A stretch of 64,000 nucleotides of DNA from Stieleria varia. GTDB lineage: Bacteria; Planctomycetota; Planctomycetia; Pirellulales; Pirellulaceae. A program made the position numbers and the translations under genes. The notes under the pieces are model-generated. The model saw only the letters and a program-made list of their open reading frames with translations, had not been told where the DNA came from and searched no databases. Positions within the stretch are counted from its first letter, which is position 1. Every line of letters starts with the position of its first letter. The stretch covers positions 7,998,001-8,062,000 of the forward strand of contig NZ_CP151726.1 in assembly GCF_038443385.1 (NCBI RefSeq), written 5' to 3'. This document shows, piece by piece, positions 44,848 through 53,706 of this stretch.

Positions 44848-45693
44848 CTAAAAAACATCTGCTGGGATCACTTCGTGACCTGCTCTAGTAATCATCTGCC
44901 CCAACACGACACGATCCATCGACTCATTGAGCAGATGGACAGATCCATCCAAAAACAAGACCATTGCCCCGGCGGGATGCAATGATCGGATTTCGTTGTC
45001 GCCGACCCACACGGTGGGATCATTGATCGGGTAGGACTGCACAAAAATGTTTCTGCCATTGATCCATTCACTGTCCGGCCCCACCATGTCCTCTCCGGTG
45101 GCGATCGTGTGAGACAACCCGTCGATGCAATCACGAAACTTGATGATCGTGTCGTAGAGAAACACCCCATCGTCAGGCCGCGAGTCGACAAGCCGCTCTC
45201 CAAACAACCCGCCATAGCTGATTTCGCCACGCGAGCCGTTTTCCGGAATCTCCGTGGGGCACATGTACGACTCAACCACCACAGCCGCCGCGTCGGCATT
45301 CTTGGGGTGGTCAAATGCGTAGTCAAAATCGACCGCTTCATACAACGGCTGCTCGCCCATTTGCGGCAACAACAACGCCGACCAAGCAAGATTCTTCCGC
45401 GTCATCGGTTGCCCATGTCCCCGCCACTGTACGCATCCGATCGGCAACGAACGATGACAGTTGTGATAGGCCTGCAAGGCGATCCCGATCTGATGCTGAT
45501 GATTCTTGCAATTCGCCTGCCGCGCGGCTTCACGAGCAAACTGAACAGCGGGCAGCAACAAACTGACGAGAATTCCGATGATCGCCATAACGACCAACAG
45601 TTCCACCAACGTGAACGCGTCTCGCATCTGATTCTGATGATGGGCAGTCACATCAGGGTCCCAGTGTGTAAACATTCCGACGGTCGAGCTCAT
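44848..45693 (-). CDS. DUF1559 pseudopilin-like protein
   Basis: 281 residues from the ATG at 45693; ATGs at 45675 and 45627 are also in frame, and the true start is uncertain. The N-terminal methylation motif is RDAFTLVELLVVMAIIGILVSLLLP, with the prepilin cleavage expected between Ala and Phe and Glu at +5. It is followed by AVQFAREAARQANCKNHQHQIGIALQAYHNC, the DUF1559 signature (x-REAAR-x-x-C-x-N), and the closing HPAGAMVLFLDGSVHLL. These proteins are massively expanded in planctomycetes; their function is not settled. It is the first gene behind the cobalamin-like leader and precedes the DUF4465 gene with no promoter-size gap. Confidence 0.85.
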   Translation of the reverse strand: MSSTVGMFTHWDPDVTAHHQNQMRDAFTLVELLVVMAIIGILVSLLLPAVQFAREAARQANCKNHQHQIGIALQAYHNCHRSLPIGCVQWRGHGQPMTRKNLAWSALLLPQMGEQPLYEAVDFDYAFDHPKNADAAAVVVESYMCPTEIPENGSRGEISYGGLFGERLVDSRPDDGVFLYDTIIKFRDCIDGLSHTIATGEDMVGPDSEWINGRNIFVQSYPINDPTVWVGDNEIRSLHPAGAMVLFLDGSVHLLNESMDRVVLGQMITRAGHEVIPADVF

Positions 45694-45944
45694 CCATCAC
45701 ATGACGTTTGCTGCGCAGCCATTGCTACAACGGCAGTAACGCTTTGCCGCCAGCGCGATACCGACACATCGATACCGCCCTGGCGCAGCAACCATACCCG
45801 GACTCCACAACCGGAAATCCTTAGATGGTGGGATGCATCCATTCGTCCGTACGCAACCTCTCCGGTGAAGAAACTTTTCTCCGTCCGAATCATCACGTAC
45901 GACTTGAGCTCTCAACGCCGACCTCACCCAAGAAGGTCACGAAG

Positions 45945-46080
45945 CGTCCGTCACGTGGTAGGTCTTCTGACTCCCGATGAATCACAAGTGTCCCGCCTTC
46001 TCGTCGTCCAGCCTCCATGACTCGGGCAATTGACACCGGCTCGGCAGTTGACTGCCCGGCGGCACCCTTGCACAGGATCA
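45945..46080 (-). ncRNA. Probable cobalamin riboswitch
   Basis: On the minus strand the 3' half matches the cobalamin-riboswitch consensus: GAGAAGGCGGGA (complement at 45991-46002), then GGAGTCAGAAGACCTACC (complement at 45957-45974), equivalent to the family's GGGAAGGcGG and GAGTCAGGAGACCTGCC boxes. On the 5' side GGTGCCGCC (46058-46066) and GAGCCGGTGTCAATTGCCC (46024-46042) resemble GGTnCC and CCGGTGnnAAnnCCGG. The usual CCGCAACTGT box is not clear, so it may be a diverged or short variant. A hairpin GACCT-N9-AGGTC (about 45919-45940) downstream could be the expression platform. The first downstream gene is the DUF1559 gene (start 45693). Confidence 0.68.
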
Positions 46081-46363
46081 CAATGACTGTGGACAATGGC
46101 AAAAAGAATGAAACACTGGCGGATCGAGTTGAAATCCCGTGGACGTAAAGCCCGTGGCCTCAACTCCATCACATCGGTCACAGCGGCCGGGCCGTCTTGG
46201 ATTCTCACCAAAGTTCCCTGTTCACACGGTTGCCATTCCCGACAATCGTGTCACCACATGACGTTGACGAGAACCTATTGCTCCCATCGCTGGCTGTCAA
46301 GCGAATTCGTCAAAATGCACGCCACCTGTTCTCGCTCAAGCGAGCCGACTCTTGAAGAATGCC
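46081..46363. other. Intergenic region upstream of kdsB
   Basis: About 280 bp between the riboswitch-like leader (minus strand) and kdsB (plus strand); both promoters should be here. No supported gene. A 200-nt leader between the riboswitch and the DUF1559 start (45694-45944) likewise holds no convincing gene, although a 68-codon minus-strand frame (45690-45896) ends in an ATGA overlap with the DUF1559 start. Confidence 0.4.
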
Positions 46364-47299
46364 ATGAAAAACCGGTGTCAAATCGTCATTCCCGCACGTT
46401 TGGCGTCCACACGCCTGAGCGAAAAATTACTACAAAAAGTCGCCGGGCGAACCGTTCTGGAACACACCTTCCGGGCCGCCTCAGCCGCCACCTGCGCTGA
46501 GGCGGTCTTGATCGCCGTGGATGATCCCCGGCTGGCCGAAATTTGCGATTCCTTCGCCGCGCCCTGGATCATGACCCGCCCCGACTGCCCCAGCGGTACC
46601 GATCGGATCGCCGAGGTCGCATCCCAAATGCCCGATGTCGACGTGTTTGTGAACGTTCAAGGAGACGAGCCGGAAATCGATCCCCGGGCAATCGACGCCG
46701 TCGCCCAAACGCTTTTGCAACACGAATCTGCCGACATGTCGACGGCCGCCGCCCCGATTCGCTCCGTCCAGGCACTCCAGGATCCCGGAATCGTCAAAGT
46801 CGTGATGGGGGACCCGTCGCCGCAGCAGCCTCCTCAGTCAGTGAGCCGCAAGGCGCTAGCCGCGGGTGCAAAGACGCCACCGACGGGTGAAACACCATTA
46901 TCGGCGGCCAGCGACTTGCCAGCCACCAATGCAGGACGTGAAACGATTGAATCCACAACCTGCCAGGACAGCGAAAAGCAGAATCTCGAAAAACAGGGCA
47001 GGGCGATCTATTTCAGCCGCGCCCCGGTTCCCTACGATCGGGATCAAAACCCCGAAACACGACTGCACCAGTTCCCGCCCGTCTACTGGCACCACCTAGG
47101 ACTGTACGCCTACCGCCGAAGCTTTTTACAATGGTTTGCCGCTCATCCGCCCAGCCCGCTGGAGCAAATCGAACGCCTGGAGCAGCTCCGAGCCATCCAA
47201 GCAGGCAAGACGATCATGGTCGCCCACGTCGACTCCGCAACGCCGGGAATCGACACCCAAGCCGACTTGGACGCGTTTCGTCAGCGACTTTCTCAGTAG
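46364..47299 (+). CDS. kdsB: 3-deoxy-manno-octulosonate cytidylyltransferase with an internal insert
   Basis: 311 residues from the ATG at 46364. The enzyme activates KDO with CTP for lipopolysaccharide synthesis. Visible motifs: [17 protein letters not shown] (nucleotide loop), [27 protein letters not shown], then after the insert [16 protein letters not shown] and [33 protein letters not shown]. Family members are about 250 residues. The excess is a ~63-residue hydrophilic insert between VKVVMG (about 148) and RAIYFSRA (about 213), encoded by 46806-47000. The insert keeps the frame, and both flanks align to family motifs, so the enzyme may still work. It is followed after 40 bp by pyrG, which makes CTP, its co-substrate. 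Confidence 0.88.
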   Translation: MKNRCQIVIPARLASTRLSEKLLQKVAGRTVLEHTFRAASAATCAEAVLIAVDDPRLAEICDSFAAPWIMTRPDCPSGTDRIAEVASQMPDVDVFVNVQGDEPEIDPRAIDAVAQTLLQHESADMSTAAAPIRSVQALQDPGIVKVVMGDPSPQQPPQSVSRKALAAGAKTPPTGETPLSAASDLPATNAGRETIESTTCQDSEKQNLEKQGRAIYFSRAPVPYDRDQNPETRLHQFPPVYWHHLGLYAYRRSFLQWFAAHPPSPLEQIERLEQLRAIQAGKTIMVAHVDSATPGIDTQADLDAFRQRLSQ

Positions 47300-47339
47300 C
47301 ACCTTTTGCATTTCCATTCGCGCGTTATCATTCGTCTCC

Positions 47340-48980
47340 ATGACGAAGCATATTTTTGTAACCGGCGGTGTGGTCAGTTCTCTCGGCAAGGGCCTCACCA
47401 GCGCCTCGCTTGGAATGCTCCTGGAAGCTCGCGGGTTGCGGGTCCGGATGCAGAAGCTCGACCCCTACATCAATGTCGATCCCGGCACGATGAGTCCCTA
47501 TCAGCACGGGGAAGTCTACGTGCTGGATGATGGCAGCGAGACCGATCTGGATCTCGGGCACTACGAACGGTTCACCTCCGGCCGTTTATCTCGCGACTGC
47601 AATTACACGACTGGGCAGATCTATCTGTCCGTCATCGAAAAAGAACGCAAAGGGCGGTTTCTGGGCAAGACCGTCCAGGTGATCCCCCACATCACCGATG
47701 AAATCAAATCCGTTATCTCCCGCATGGGCGGCGATGATGTCGATGTGGTGATCACCGAAATCGGGGGAACCGTCGGCGATATCGAAAGCTTGCCCTTCAT
47801 GGAAGCGATCCGGCAGTTCTCGCAAGACGTCGGACGAGAAAACGTGCTGTACATGCACCTGACCCTCGTCCCCTATCTCAAAGCCGCCGACGAACTCAAA
47901 ACCAAACCCACCCAGCACTCCGTCGGCCAACTTCGCCAAATCGGCATCCAACCCGACATCCTGGTCTGCCGCTGCGAACACTCGATCACCCGTGAGGACC
48001 GTGAAAAGATTGCTCTTTTCTGCAACGTGCCCGTCGAAGCCGTGATCGAAGAAAAGGACAAGGACTTCTCGATCTACGAAGTCCCGATTTCACTGGTCGA
48101 CAACCGACTCGACGAACTGGTCGTCAACCGCCTCGGACTGCACGCCAACGCTCTGGACATCACACCCTGGACCGACCTGCTGCACCGGTTGCGTAATCCG
48201 CGACACGAAGTCGCCATCGCCGTGGTCGGCAAATACGCCGAACACAAAGACGCGTACAAGTCGATCTACGAATCGATCGACCACGCCGGCATGCACCACC
48301 AAGCCTCCGTTCGCGTCGGACGAATCCAAAGCAGCGATATCGAACGTGAAGGCGCCGAACGACTGCTCAGCGGATATCACGGTATCCTCGTCCCCGGCGG
48401 TTTCGGCGAACGCGGTATCGAAGGCAAGGTGCAAGCCATCCAGTTCGCACGCCAACGCGGCATCCCCTTCTTTGGAATCTGCCTGGGAATGCAATGCGCC
48501 GTCGTCGAATTCGGACGCAACATCTGCGGTCTGAACGAAGCCAACAGCAGTGAATTCAACAAAGACACCGCGCACCCCGTCATCTGCTTGCTCGACGAAC
48601 AACAAAACGTCACTCAAATGGGTGGCACCATGCGATTGGGCAGCCAGCCGACCAAATTGGCCCCCAACACCAAAGCCGCTAGCGCCTACGGCAAAGAAAA
48701 CGTTGACGAAAGACATCGGCACCGCTACGAATTCAATAATCAGTATCGTGGCCAATTCGAAGCCAACGGGATGACGTTCTCCGGAACAAGCCCCGACGGC
48801 AGCCTGGTCGAAATCATCGAACTGCCCGATCACCCATGGTTCCTGGCGGTTCAATTTCACCCCGAATTCAAAAGCAAACCCCTGGCAGCACACCCGCTGT
48901 TTGCCGGGTTTGTCGAAGCCGCGATCAAACGTCACGCTCGCCGTAATGAATCCGATTCCCCCGCCATCATCAACCAGTAA
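47340..48980 (+). CDS. pyrG: CTP synthase
   Basis: 546 residues, normal length. The synthetase domain has [21 protein letters not shown] (P-loop), [40 protein letters not shown] and [14 protein letters not shown]. The glutamine amidotransferase domain has [10 protein letters not shown], the nucleophile in [11 protein letters not shown] and the histidine in QFHPEF. It converts UTP to CTP using glutamine. Position right after kdsB (a CTP consumer) suggests co-transcription. The frame is open to 47136, but the ATG at 47340 fits the family exactly. Confidence 0.97.
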   Translation: MTKHIFVTGGVVSSLGKGLTSASLGMLLEARGLRVRMQKLDPYINVDPGTMSPYQHGEVYVLDDGSETDLDLGHYERFTSGRLSRDCNYTTGQIYLSVIEKERKGRFLGKTVQVIPHITDEIKSVISRMGGDDVDVVITEIGGTVGDIESLPFMEAIRQFSQDVGRENVLYMHLTLVPYLKAADELKTKPTQHSVGQLRQIGIQPDILVCRCEHSITREDREKIALFCNVPVEAVIEEKDKDFSIYEVPISLVDNRLDELVVNRLGLHANALDITPWTDLLHRLRNPRHEVAIAVVGKYAEHKDAYKSIYESIDHAGMHHQASVRVGRIQSSDIEREGAERLLSGYHGILVPGGFGERGIEGKVQAIQFARQRGIPFFGICLGMQCAVVEFGRNICGLNEANSSEFNKDTAHPVICLLDEQQNVTQMGGTMRLGSQPTKLAPNTKAASAYGKENVDERHRHRYEFNNQYRGQFEANGMTFSGTSPDGSLVEIIELPDHPWFLAVQFHPEFKSKPLAAHPLFAGFVEAAIKRHARRNESDSPAIINQ

Positions 48981-48986
48981 GCAACC

Positions 48987-49451
48987 ATGCCTGACTCCGA
49001 ACCAGAATTGATCGTCGACAGCGACTGGAAAGCACAGGTCGAAAAGGAAAAGCAACAAGCCGCAGCGGCCAAGGATGCCGGGAAAACACCATCGGATGAG
49101 CCGACCGATGATTCCAGTGCAGTGGTAGATACCGACGCCATCGATACCGACGCCATCGATACAGACGCGATCGATTCAGACCCTGCTGATCACGGCCCCA
49201 TCCCGCCCGCCAGCCTCGAAGTCCTGCTGACGACTCTTTACTCCCAAACAATGATGTCCCTCGGGGTGATCCCCAACCCGAGCACGCAGCAGGCAAAGAC
49301 GGACTTGCCGATGGCCAAGCATTTCATCGACACAATCGAAATCCTGCAAACCAAAACCACCGGCAACACCAGCGACGATGAGTCCAAGATGTTCGAGGAA
49401 ATTCTCTACAACCTGAGAATGGCATACGTCCAAATGTCCAAGAATTCCTAA
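48987..49451 (+). CDS. DUF1844 protein with acidic DTDAI repeat
   Basis: 154 residues. The C-terminal half (ASLEVLLTTLYSQTMMSLGVIPNPSTQQAKTDLPMAKHFIDTIEILQTKTTGN...EILYNLRMAYVQM) matches DUF1844, a short helical domain of unknown function widespread in planctomycetes and related phyla. The N-terminal half is Ala/Lys/Asp-rich and contains three tandem copies of D-T-D-A-I, encoded by a 15-bp DNA repeat (GATACCGACGCCATC) starting near 49128. The gene begins 6 bp after pyrG, so it belongs to the kdsB-pyrG operon. Confidence 0.85.
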   Translation: MPDSEPELIVDSDWKAQVEKEKQQAAAAKDAGKTPSDEPTDDSSAVVDTDAIDTDAIDTDAIDSDPADHGPIPPASLEVLLTTLYSQTMMSLGVIPNPSTQQAKTDLPMAKHFIDTIEILQTKTTGNTSDDESKMFEEILYNLRMAYVQMSKNS

Positions 49452-49454
49452 CTC

Positions 49455-49482
49455 GTACGTCAGGCTTTCTAGCCTGACCTAC
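49455..49482. repeat. GTACGTCAGGC palindrome, single copy
   Basis: GTACGTCAGGCTTTCTAGCC then TGACCTAC, the same hairpin unit as the cluster at 10042-10218. It lies just after the stop of the kdsB-pyrG-DUF1844 operon, a possible terminator position. Confidence 0.75.
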
Positions 49483-49521
49483 CACCACTCGCTCCGCCGT
49501 GCCGAGTCATAATGGACAGTC

Positions 49522-50655
49522 ATGTCCATCAACCCCTACCAAGCGCCCGGCGAACTCACTGACGAGGATCCCGCCAAAAACCCCGACACGATCGGTGTTG
49601 TGTTTCACACCGATTGGTCCGACGACGGTCTACGCGAACGAATGCAGCAACGTTCGCGAGGACATGTCCTCAATGCGATATTCGCCCTGACGTCAGCAGG
49701 ATTTGGGCTGTCAATTCTGATGGCGTTTTTTGGCGTCAGCTCCCACATCCCTTGTCTGGGCTTCGTCGTCTGGACGTGGCTAGGGATTTTCTGGCTCAGC
49801 GCCCTGGTCGAGCGTCGCTCAGGCGTACCTTCAGTGCCCGGATTCGCAGGCCCCGTTGCCGGAGAACTCACCACGGAATACCTGATCGTCAGCGGACCCT
49901 CCTCGACCCTGGTCGCGCTGCAAACGATCCCCCGCGGAATGATCCTCAAACGCAATCTAGAAATCCGCTTGCCAGCAATCCCCAAACCATTTCCGATCGC
50001 GGATACCGATGTCATACGCTGCTTGAACTCCACCCAGACATCCCCGATTGACGACCCACTAGACGCAGCCTCGCAACTGGCAAACTCAAACCTTCCGACA
50101 GAAGCTCACATTCGCGTGGAAGGAAAACTACTCGGCCAAGACCTCAAGTCTTTTCCTTGCTACTTGCAATGGCTGCTGGGAGCCATCGTGCTGACAGTCT
50201 TGTGCCTTGGCTGCATCGGGGCCGCCATTTGGATCTATCGCTCCATTCCGTCATCTGCTCTCAACTTCCCCCGTGGCTACGTGATTCGAGACCGATATCA
50301 AAACTCGATTTCGTTGATCTATGTTGCCGCAGCCGTCGCGATTGCATTGGGCATCTGGGCAGCATTCGTGACCTCCAGGTTGTTTTGCAATCACGGCATT
50401 TTCGCCGCCGAGATCTCACCCCATTCAATCACAATCGCCGACAGACAATACAAACGCGCCTACGCCATGCGAGGTGAGTCGCTGGGCCATTTTCAATGGA
50501 CTACCGCCGGACTGGCCGTCAAATCATTTCACGACAAACCGCTGTTTATCATCCCGACACGTTGGCTCTCAGACGCCCAAGCTCTCCAGATCCAAACCTG
50601 GAGCGACCAATGGCCTCCGTTATCGCGAGACAACTACTACGGCCCCAGCGTCTAG
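49522..50655 (+). CDS. Membrane protein of unknown function, NPYQAP type
   Basis: 377 residues. The start (MSINPYQAPGE) is the NPYQAP motif that I associate with many planctomycete membrane proteins. There are about four hydrophobic helices (IFALTSAGFGLSILMAFFG; FVVWTWLGIFWLSALV; WLLGAIVLTVLCLGCIGAAIWIY; LIYVAAAVAIALGIWAAFV). The region between the second and third pairs (about 100-205) is soluble, and the C-terminus is soluble with strand-like content (HSITIADRQYKRAYAMRGESLGHFQW). No enzymatic motif is visible. It is a single gene, convergent with the ABC-2 permease pair. Confidence 0.7.
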   Translation: MSINPYQAPGELTDEDPAKNPDTIGVVFHTDWSDDGLRERMQQRSRGHVLNAIFALTSAGFGLSILMAFFGVSSHIPCLGFVVWTWLGIFWLSALVERRSGVPSVPGFAGPVAGELTTEYLIVSGPSSTLVALQTIPRGMILKRNLEIRLPAIPKPFPIADTDVIRCLNSTQTSPIDDPLDAASQLANSNLPTEAHIRVEGKLLGQDLKSFPCYLQWLLGAIVLTVLCLGCIGAAIWIYRSIPSSALNFPRGYVIRDRYQNSISLIYVAAAVAIALGIWAAFVTSRLFCNHGIFAAEISPHSITIADRQYKRAYAMRGESLGHFQWTTAGLAVKSFHDKPLFIIPTRWLSDAQALQIQTWSDQWPPLSRDNYYGPSV

Positions 50656-50676
50656 CGGCCTGTTGATTGAGTGCCT

Positions 50677-51543
50677 TTAAGAACTCGCGCTCCGGTAACT
50701 CCCCAACGCCAGCCGAAACACCCATCGGCTGATCAGCACACTCAACACCGTTGCGATCACTGCCAATCCGACCATCTGCCATTCCCAATTCGTCCGCGGC
50801 GAGATCGGCTTGGCAAGCAACCTGGCCGGCACATTGACCACCAATAAAATCGGGATCACAAACGTAAAGAAGCCATACAACGGCTTGCCCCAACCCTTGT
50901 CATAGATTTCCATCGGGTAACGGCTGAAGTTGGTGATGTAGAACCAAAAATTGTACAGCGACTGATTCCGCCCCAACCAAATACTCGTCGCACTCAAACA
51001 GATCATCAAGCTGTACATCATCACCACGCCGCACAAGATGAACACAACGTACAACAAAACAGACCACCACGACGGGATCATCGGATCGATATCACGGGTC
51101 GCCAAACTCCATAACGCATAACCCGCAATCACCAAACCGGAGGCAAAGTTCGAGAGGGCACTCCACTCGATCCGCCGGAACGAAATCAGAAACTGCGTAT
51201 CGATAGGTTTCAACAACGCAAAATCCAATCCGCCGGTCCGGATCAGTTCACTGAACTCCTGTGCGTTGGGCATGAAAAACGCCTGCACCAGACTGTTGAT
51301 GAACCAAGTCGTCGCGATGAACAAAAAGAATCGATCGCGATCCCATCCGGTGCCTTCGCCGATCGACGCCGTGTGTTGAAAAATGATCAGGTAGAAACCG
51401 ACGTTCATCGCGGTCCAGCCGACACTGCTGACACATTGCAACAAGAAATTAGTGCGGAAGGTCATGTCGCGAACCAGACTGTTTCGCGCAAACGTCAGGA
51501 AAACTTTCCAGTAGTTCGGACGGACGGGCAACTCATTCATCAA
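50677..51543 (-). CDS. ABC-2 type permease, second of a pair
   Basis: 288 residues with six membrane helices. The N-terminus (PNYWKVFLTFARNSLVRDMTFRTNFLLQCVSSVGWTAMNVGFYLIIF) and FIATTWFINSLVQAFFMPNAQEFSELIRTGGLDFALLKPIDTQFLISFRRI match the DUF990/ABC2_membrane_6 type of permease. These are encoded as pairs beside an ABC ATPase in other bacteria. It starts 6 bp after the stop of the upstream partner. No ATPase is found near. The substrate is unknown; related systems are implicated in drug or lipid export. Confidence 0.85.
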   Translation of the reverse strand: MMNELPVRPNYWKVFLTFARNSLVRDMTFRTNFLLQCVSSVGWTAMNVGFYLIIFQHTASIGEGTGWDRDRFFLFIATTWFINSLVQAFFMPNAQEFSELIRTGGLDFALLKPIDTQFLISFRRIEWSALSNFASGLVIAGYALWSLATRDIDPMIPSWWSVLLYVVFILCGVVMMYSLMICLSATSIWLGRNQSLYNFWFYITNFSRYPMEIYDKGWGKPLYGFFTFVIPILLVVNVPARLLAKPISPRTNWEWQMVGLAVIATVLSVLISRWVFRLALGSYRSASS

Positions 51544-51549
51544 TGAAAC

Positions 51550-52437
51550 TTAGCCCCCAAATCCGCTGTAGCGTCGCACGCCGCGGGCGTAGGCTACCCT
51601 GCATGCGACCACGAAAAAAACCAACCAGGCCGCTTCGACCGCCAACTCCATCGGCAATTCCTCCTCCGGTACCTTTCCCAAAAATACCGCTGCGGGAAAA
51701 TACGCGAGGTACTTGAAGGGCAGAAAATTCACCAACCCCTCCACTCCGTCGGGCAACATCGTCAGCGGAAACATGTGCCCGCTGAGAAAGAAACTGAACA
51801 GCATCATCACAAACAGCAACGAGCTGACCTCCAAGAACCAAAATCCGATCATGCCGATCAGGGCTTCAAAGAAAAAACCGATCAAAAACCCCATCACCAA
51901 TGACGCGCAAAAACTAAAAAACACGTTCAACGGCGGCCATCCGTCGACAAAGTATTCGCGGCACAGATAGAACACCAACGCGAACGGCAGAATGGCGATG
52001 GTGTAATACGCCAGCTTGTGTGCCACCCGAGTCAGCAGCAGGAAACCGATGAAATCGATCGGCTGGATCATGTACCGCTTGATCTCGCCGTCGCGCACTT
52101 GTTGTGAGATCCCCGAAGCCAAACTCGGCATGCTGGAAAACGCCCTCGCGATCATCGTCAACAAGTAGTAAGCGACCATGTCCGGAAACTGGTAACCTCC
52201 GATCTCGGCGGCCTTTTCTCCCTCGACTTGTCCGATCGCATCAAACACCGCCGACCATAAGAACACCTGCGTGATGATCGGCAGAAAACGCATCAGCGTT
52301 CCCAGCACAAAATCCCCGCGATACACAAAACGCTCTTCCAAGGCCGTCCGCAGAATCATCCACCACAGGGACAATTTCCAAGCGATCCCGCTGTGATGCG
52401 GGACAGGCTCATCGATAGTGGATAAAGTCGACGACAC
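51550..52437 (-). CDS. ABC-2 type permease, first of a pair
   Basis: 295 residues, six helices. WKLSLWWMILRTALEERFVYRGDFVLGTLMRFLPIITQVFLWSAVF, then YYLLTMIARAFSSMPSLASGISQQVRDGEIKRYMIQPIDFIGFLLLTRVAHKLAYY, has the 'IRxGxI/L...LLxPIDxxxYxL' coupling region of the DUF990-type family. Its partner follows after 6 bp. In related operons an ABC ATPase precedes this gene, but upstream here (52438-52936) is repeat DNA with no gene, so the ATPase is missing or elsewhere. The start is the ATG at 52437. Confidence 0.85.
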   Translation of the reverse strand: MSSTLSTIDEPVPHHSGIAWKLSLWWMILRTALEERFVYRGDFVLGTLMRFLPIITQVFLWSAVFDAIGQVEGEKAAEIGGYQFPDMVAYYLLTMIARAFSSMPSLASGISQQVRDGEIKRYMIQPIDFIGFLLLTRVAHKLAYYTIAILPFALVFYLCREYFVDGWPPLNVFFSFCASLVMGFLIGFFFEALIGMIGFWFLEVSSLLFVMMLFSFFLSGHMFPLTMLPDGVEGLVNFLPFKYLAYFPAAVFLGKVPEEELPMELAVEAAWLVFFVVACRVAYARGVRRYSGFGG

Positions 52438-52519
52438 GCGAAGTTCACACAGAGTTCAAACGAGGACAAAAGTTCGCTTACAGCCCCAAGGTTCGATGAA
52501 CCATTTGCTGGAACACCTA

Positions 52520-52574
52520 GTAGTGGGATTCGCCAGAATTCCTTTTGCACAGGATTTCTGGCGAAATCCACTAC
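52520..52574. repeat. Interspersed palindrome, TTCGCCAGAAATCC family, complete copy
   Basis: Left arm GTAGTGGGATTCGCCAGAAT-TCC, loop TTTTGCACA, right arm GGATTTCTGGCGAAATCCAC-TAC: a 23-bp stem with about two mismatches. It is the best-preserved member of the family; the others at 1386, 4906 and 6804 have one arm lost or decayed. Confidence 0.85.
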
Positions 52575-52749
52575 GCCATCTATTGATAATGCGCCCAACG
52601 GACATGCGTAGCATGATAGCCGCAAGATGAGTTTGACTCCATGTCACTGGTTGATTCGCTACGGACGAGCATCGTTTACGCCTCCTCAATGCTTTGCGAT
52701 GTGGCGTTTCGTGTTCAAACTGAGATCAAACCCTAATCCAGTATGCTAC

Positions 52750-52855
52750 CTCTCCCTCAACTTGTTGGGGGAGAGGTCGGACGAGGCGTTTAGCCTTCGT
52801 CCGGGTGAGGGGGTGATACGTGACGGTAATGTGCGTAGAACGCCCCTCACCCGAA
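52750..52855. repeat. Triple-hairpin intergenic element
   Basis: Three stems in a row: CTCTCCC-N12-GGGAGAG (52750-52775), CGGACGA-N12-TCGTCCG (52778-52803), and GGGTGAGGGG (52803-52812) with CCCCTCACCC (52843-52852). It lies in the ~500-bp gap between the ABC-2 permease pair and the TauE-like gene. No gene is supported in that gap. The structure is that of a dispersed non-coding element rather than a simple terminator. Confidence 0.7.
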
Positions 52856-52936
52856 CATCGTGAAATCCAAAACTCATTCACTCATAAGTCAAGTTCATAC
52901 GGTCCTGAGAAAGATTTGTGGTCCAGACCAAGCCCG

Positions 52937-53701
52937 TTATCCCTCTCCCCGTAAAACAAACAATACCGCAATCCCGACCAGCGCCACCGCGACGACGACC
53001 TGAAACCAGCCGGCCGAAAGTCGACCGCTAAAGTACGCCCCCACGCGAATGCCAATGATCGCCAACGGAGCCAACCACAACGCTTGGTAACAAACCTCCC
53101 GGTCAACCAAATCACGCACCAGCAATGCGGCAACCTTGTAAATCGAAACCGCCAATAGGAATTGATTCAAAAACGCCTTGAACCGTTTCTGTTCCCAACT
53201 CTGCTGCAATGCCCACGCCGCGACCGGCGGGGCTGCAATACTGACCGCTCCTGCGAGAAACCCTCCGTATGCGCCAGCCAGCGCCGCATGACCGCCCAAA
53301 GACTGACCGCCCGACGCATGGCAATCAGAGCGTTGCTGAGCCAATCGTCGATTTCGAAAACTCATCCACACCATCACCAGAATCGCCACTCCGGTGCCGC
53401 GAACGAGATAGTCCATCGACATCCGCTCGAACGCCAGCACACCCAGCGGCAGACCGATCGCCGCTCCCGCCAATGCCTTGAGCAAACTGCGATAGTCTGC
53501 ACCTTCACGATACGTCCAAACCGTACCAATCAGGACCGGAACACTGGCCAAACTGATCAGGACGTGGGCTTGCCTTGCGTCAATCACCAGCGGCATCAGC
53601 GTGACCGCGACGATTCCAAACCCAAACCCGATCGCGCTGTGGATAAACCCTGCGGCCAACGCAATCGCACAGATCGAGACGATCACCCAGAACGGTTCCA
53701 C
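52937..53701 (-). CDS. TauE/SafE-family anion exporter
   Basis: 254 residues, seven to eight membrane helices in two similar halves. The first starts with AALAAGFIHSAIGFGFGIVAVTLMPLVI, which has the family's G-F/I-G-G/F-G-x-V element. The second contains GAYGGFLAGAVSIAAPPVAAWALQQSWEQKRFKAFLNQFLLAVS. Family members export sulfite, sulfoacetate or related organic anions. It begins 6 bp after the stop of the MFS gene and is the third gene after the TauD-like dioxygenase. This suits release of sulfite produced by sulfonate cleavage (inference). Confidence 0.85.
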   Translation of the reverse strand: MEPFWVIVSICAIALAAGFIHSAIGFGFGIVAVTLMPLVIDARQAHVLISLASVPVLIGTVWTYREGADYRSLLKALAGAAIGLPLGVLAFERMSMDYLVRGTGVAILVMVWMSFRNRRLAQQRSDCHASGGQSLGGHAALAGAYGGFLAGAVSIAAPPVAAWALQQSWEQKRFKAFLNQFLLAVSIYKVAALLVRDLVDREVCYQALWLAPLAIIGIRVGAYFSGRLSAGWFQVVVAVALVGIAVLFVLRGEG

Positions 53702-53706
53702 CTCGC

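Noticed and set aside
46096-46500. Open frame overlapping the start of kdsB
   Set aside because: Its end overlaps kdsB out of frame and its sequence has no recognisable features; the region is more likely regulatory DNA.
48090-49058. Large minus-strand frame opposite pyrG
   Set aside because: Antisense shadow; no domain and no start signal.
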